Assembly: GCA_013694495.1 (NCBI GenBank)
Contig: JACDCH010000117.1
Location: 1-16,997 of the forward strand
From: Acidimicrobiia bacterium
GTDB lineage: Bacteria > Actinomycetota > Acidimicrobiia > Acidimicrobiales > JACDCH01
Direction of reading: 5' to 3'
Length of the DNA stretch: 16,997 nucleotides
Made by a program: the position numbers and the translations under genes. Below are positions 15,741-16,997 of the stretch, one piece after another; the first letter of the stretch is position 1; each line of letters begins with the position of its first letter. The notes beneath the pieces are model-generated. The model did no database searches and had not been told where the DNA came from. It was given only the letters and a program-made list of their open reading frames with translations.

Positions 15741-16093
15741 GACGCTCTCCCGGCATTGGGTCATCCACCGCTTGGCCGGCCCCGATCAGAAGGTCTTGGC
15801 TGAGATGCTTCGAGAGTGTTGAACCGGCGCCCAGCCTTGGACAGTCTCTGGGCCGCTGCTCAGGCGCGCGGCGCAGCGGAGTGTCGCGGACACGACACGT
15901 TCCGGCATGTTCGGATCGAGTGGTCGGGTGTGCCGGAGGGCGTCGACCCGGCGTTCGCTCGAGAAGAGACGTACACCTGCGCCTGGCTGCTCGGGCGGCT
16001 CGGTTCGAGCGTCGGCCAAGGCCGCCAGCGACAGAACTGGCTTGCTGTTGAGAGCCTCCCCGGATCGTCAACCAGGTCCGTCGCCGGCCACTA
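15741..16093 (+). other. Gene-poor stretch with coding-like remnants upstream of parDE
   Basis: No complete gene can be supported. A protein-like segment without a start codon (15739-15822, SRHWVIHRLAGPDQKVLAEM, then LREC and stop) overlaps the end of the preceding ORF. An open frame from GTG 15816 to 16160 contains HDTFRHVRIEWSGVPEGVDP but overlaps the parD start and operator; it has no recognisable domain. These look like decayed gene pieces. Confidence 0.4.
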
Positions 16094-16113
16094 TGCCATG
16101 GCAAGGTTTGCCA
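16094..16113. promoter_or_regulatory. Probable parDE operator: three TGCCA/TGGCA half-sites
   Basis: TGCCATGGCA (16094-16103) is a perfect palindrome, and TGGCAA-GGT-TTGCCA (16099-16113) is a second inverted repeat sharing its right half. Half-sites therefore stand at 16094, 16099 and 16109. The site ends 18 bases before the parD ATG. Ribbon-helix-helix antitoxins bind such clustered half-sites to repress their own operon. No ribosome site precedes parD, so the transcript may have a very short leader. Confidence 0.6.
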
Positions 16114-16131
16114 ACGGACTAGCCTTCGGCC

Positions 16132-16365
16132 ATGACGACGATGAACGTGTCGCTGCCTGACGAGCTGAAGGCTTTCGTCGACGAGCAAGTGGATGGGGGC
16201 GGCTACGGCTCGACGAGCGAGTTCGTCCGTGACCTGATCCGCCGCGAACAGGGCCGCCAGCAACTCCGGAGCCTCCTGCTCGACGGCGCCCGATCGCCGG
16301 TAGGCCCCGCGGTCGACGACGCCTACTTCGCGTCGCTGCGCGAACGCATGCACTCGACTGCCTGA
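16132..16365 (+). CDS. parD: ParD-type ribbon-helix-helix antitoxin, 77 aa
   Basis: The N-terminus MTTMNVSLPDELKAFVDEQV with GGYGSTSEFVRDLIRREQG is the ribbon-helix-helix DNA-binding fold of ParD/CopG antitoxins: the first strand (NVSLP) enters the DNA groove and the two helices form the dimer. The C-terminal 30 residues are a flexible toxin-wrapping tail ending ASLRERMHSTA. It should neutralise the toxin encoded 7 bases downstream and repress the operon through the half-sites just upstream. Length and gene order are typical of type II parDE systems. Confidence 0.93.
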   Translation: MTTMNVSLPDELKAFVDEQVDGGGYGSTSEFVRDLIRREQGRQQLRSLLLDGARSPVGPAVDDAYFASLRERMHSTA

Positions 16366-16372
16366 CCTCACA

Positions 16373-16696
16373 GTGGCGTCGCGAAAGGTCCGCCTCCGAG
16401 CGCGTGCAGCATCGGACGTCGACACAGCAGTCGACCACTACCAGCACGAAGCCGGAGATGCCGCCGCCCTCGACTTCATCGAGTCACTCGAACAGGCCAT
16501 AGGCCGGATTCAGCGCTCCCCCCATGTGGGCTCGCTGCAGTTCTCCTACGAGCTCGCCATCCCCGAGCTCCGGGCCCTCGGTACCAAGCGCTTCCCGTAC
16601 CTGATCTTCTACGTTCCCCACGACGACAGCATCGACGTGTGGCGGGTGCTGCATACCCGGCGAGACATCCCGAACACCCTCACCGACGAACGCTGA
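16373..16696 (+). CDS. parE: ParE/RelE-family toxin, 107 aa
   Basis: The fold pattern fits RelE/ParE: an N-terminal strand (RKVRLRARAASDVDTAVDHY), two helices (DAAALDFIESLEQAIGRIQR), then SPHVGS and the sheet ELRALGTKRFPYLIFYVPHD with DSIDVWRVLHTRRDI. The closing strand VWRVLHTRRDIPNTL is characteristic. ParE toxins usually poison DNA gyrase while RelE toxins cut mRNA; the sequence favours the ParE branch by its antitoxin but does not prove the target. The GTG start at 16373 lies 7 bases after the antitoxin stop, and no better start exists. Confidence 0.9.
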   Translation: MASRKVRLRARAASDVDTAVDHYQHEAGDAAALDFIESLEQAIGRIQRSPHVGSLQFSYELAIPELRALGTKRFPYLIFYVPHDDSIDVWRVLHTRRDIPNTLTDER

Positions 16697-16881
16697 AGGT
16701 CACCGAGCACTCCGACTCGCAACGTGTCCGATGTGCCGTTGAGGGCGCCCGCAACAAGTGTTCGGTCGGTAGTCGATGTGCAACGCCGCTGCCGAGTTCC
16801 CAGCCGATGCCGTAGTCGATCGAGGAGGCGTTTCGCTCGCGACCAAGGTCGCGGGATCGCTCCACTAGCACTAGATCTCTT
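16697..16881. other. Intergenic stretch with a short palindrome
   Basis: No gene can be supported on either strand. It contains CGCGACC-AA-GGTCGCG (16838-16853), an inverted repeat with 7-base arms and a 2-base spacer, about 30 bases left of the hairpin terminator. It could be a mobile-element end or a chance GC-rich repeat. Confidence 0.4.
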
Positions 16882-16904
16882 GGGGGCGGAGCCCCCGAAT
16901 TTTG
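16882..16904. terminator. Hairpin terminator between parDE and the right-edge gene
   Basis: GGGGGC (16882-16887), loop GGA, GCCCCC (16891-16896), followed on the plus strand by GAATTTTG. The T-run favours rightward termination of parDE, 185 bases after its stop; the hairpin also stands 19 bases after the stop of the leftward right-edge gene and may serve both. Confidence 0.6.
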
Positions 16905-16914
16905 TGACGAGTTC

Positions 16915-16997
16915 TCATGCGGCTTTGCCGAGTCTCGCGCCGTTGATGTAGTCGGTGAGGGTGCGGTCGATCGTGTTCAGGGCGCGGCGGAGCTCGA
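16915..16997 (-). CDS. C-terminal end of an unidentified gene, partial at the right edge
   Basis: The last 27 codons read ELRRALNTIDRTLTDYINGA then RLGKAA and stop. The frame is open to the edge and has the look of true protein. The position, next to a toxin-antitoxin pair and decayed genes, and the short basic helical ending would fit a transposase, but 27 residues are not enough to assign a family. Confidence 0.5.
   Translation of the reverse strand, partial: ELRRALNTIDRTLTDYINGARLGKAA

Noticed and set aside
13512..15764. Long minus-strand open frame opposite the PHP gene
   Set aside because: Composition is typical of antisense frames; the plus strand has signal peptide, catalytic His/Asp residues and LPATG in order. 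Only its end overlaps the frameshifted membrane protein gene.
15816..16160. Possible 114-residue gene upstream of parD
   Set aside because: It overlaps the parD start and operator, has no ribosome site or known domain, and its first half follows a remnant; kept only as part of the gene-poor stretch.
16838..16904. Inverted repeats at the right edge as ends of an insertion sequence
   Set aside because: The two structures are unrelated in sequence, no target duplication was seen and the adjoining gene fragment is too short to prove a transposase.

Overview
The window is high-GC actinobacterial DNA. The very high GC, the codon use, the sequence character of the hydrogenase subunits and a probable Tat/sortase surface protein all fit an actinobacterium; Acidimicrobiia or a related deep lineage is a guess that the sequence alone does not settle. 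Its core is a compact locus for a group 1h (Hhy/Huc-type, actinobacterial high-affinity) [NiFe]-hydrogenase, the enzyme class that scavenges trace H2 in air.

Left part (about 1-8895, minus strand, read right to left): hhyS (small subunit), hhyL (large subunit), a divergent M52-type maturation-protease homologue, a NifU-like Fe-S protein, a 183-residue unknown with an apparent internal duplication, a canonical M52 maturation protease, a TPR protein, a 142-residue unknown, a biotin-ligase-fold protein with altered catalytic motifs, a 144-residue unknown and a J-domain protein that runs off the left edge. Eight of these junctions overlap, seven of them by four bases (ATGA or GTGA), so this is one translationally coupled operon.

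Middle (9001-11954, plus strand): transcribed divergently across a 105-base spacer with a small inverted repeat are a winged-helix protein with a Cys/His-rich tail, a PadR-type regulator, a CooC-like nickel-chaperone ATPase, hypC and hypD, again with overlapping ends. hypA, hypB, hypE and hypF are absent from the window and must lie elsewhere. A plausible working model is that the two regulators control the divergent operons, HypC/HypD build the Fe(CN)2CO group, the CooC-like ATPase may help with nickel, the two proteases (or one of them) trim HhyL, and the NifU/TPR/J-domain/BirA-like proteins assist cluster supply and assembly of the large oligomer. The roles of the last group are inference.

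Right part (11955-16997): an accessory, partly decayed region. It holds a broken nucleotidyltransferase gene (one in-frame stop, one frameshift), a small ORF, a frameshifted membrane-anchored protein, an intact secreted PHP-domain phosphoesterase with a Tat-like signal and a C-terminal LPATG sorting motif followed by a hairpin, a small unknown protein, a ParD/ParE toxin-antitoxin pair with a clear repeat-based operator, a hairpin terminator and the C-terminal end of an unidentified gene at the right edge. No tRNA, rRNA or CRISPR array was seen.
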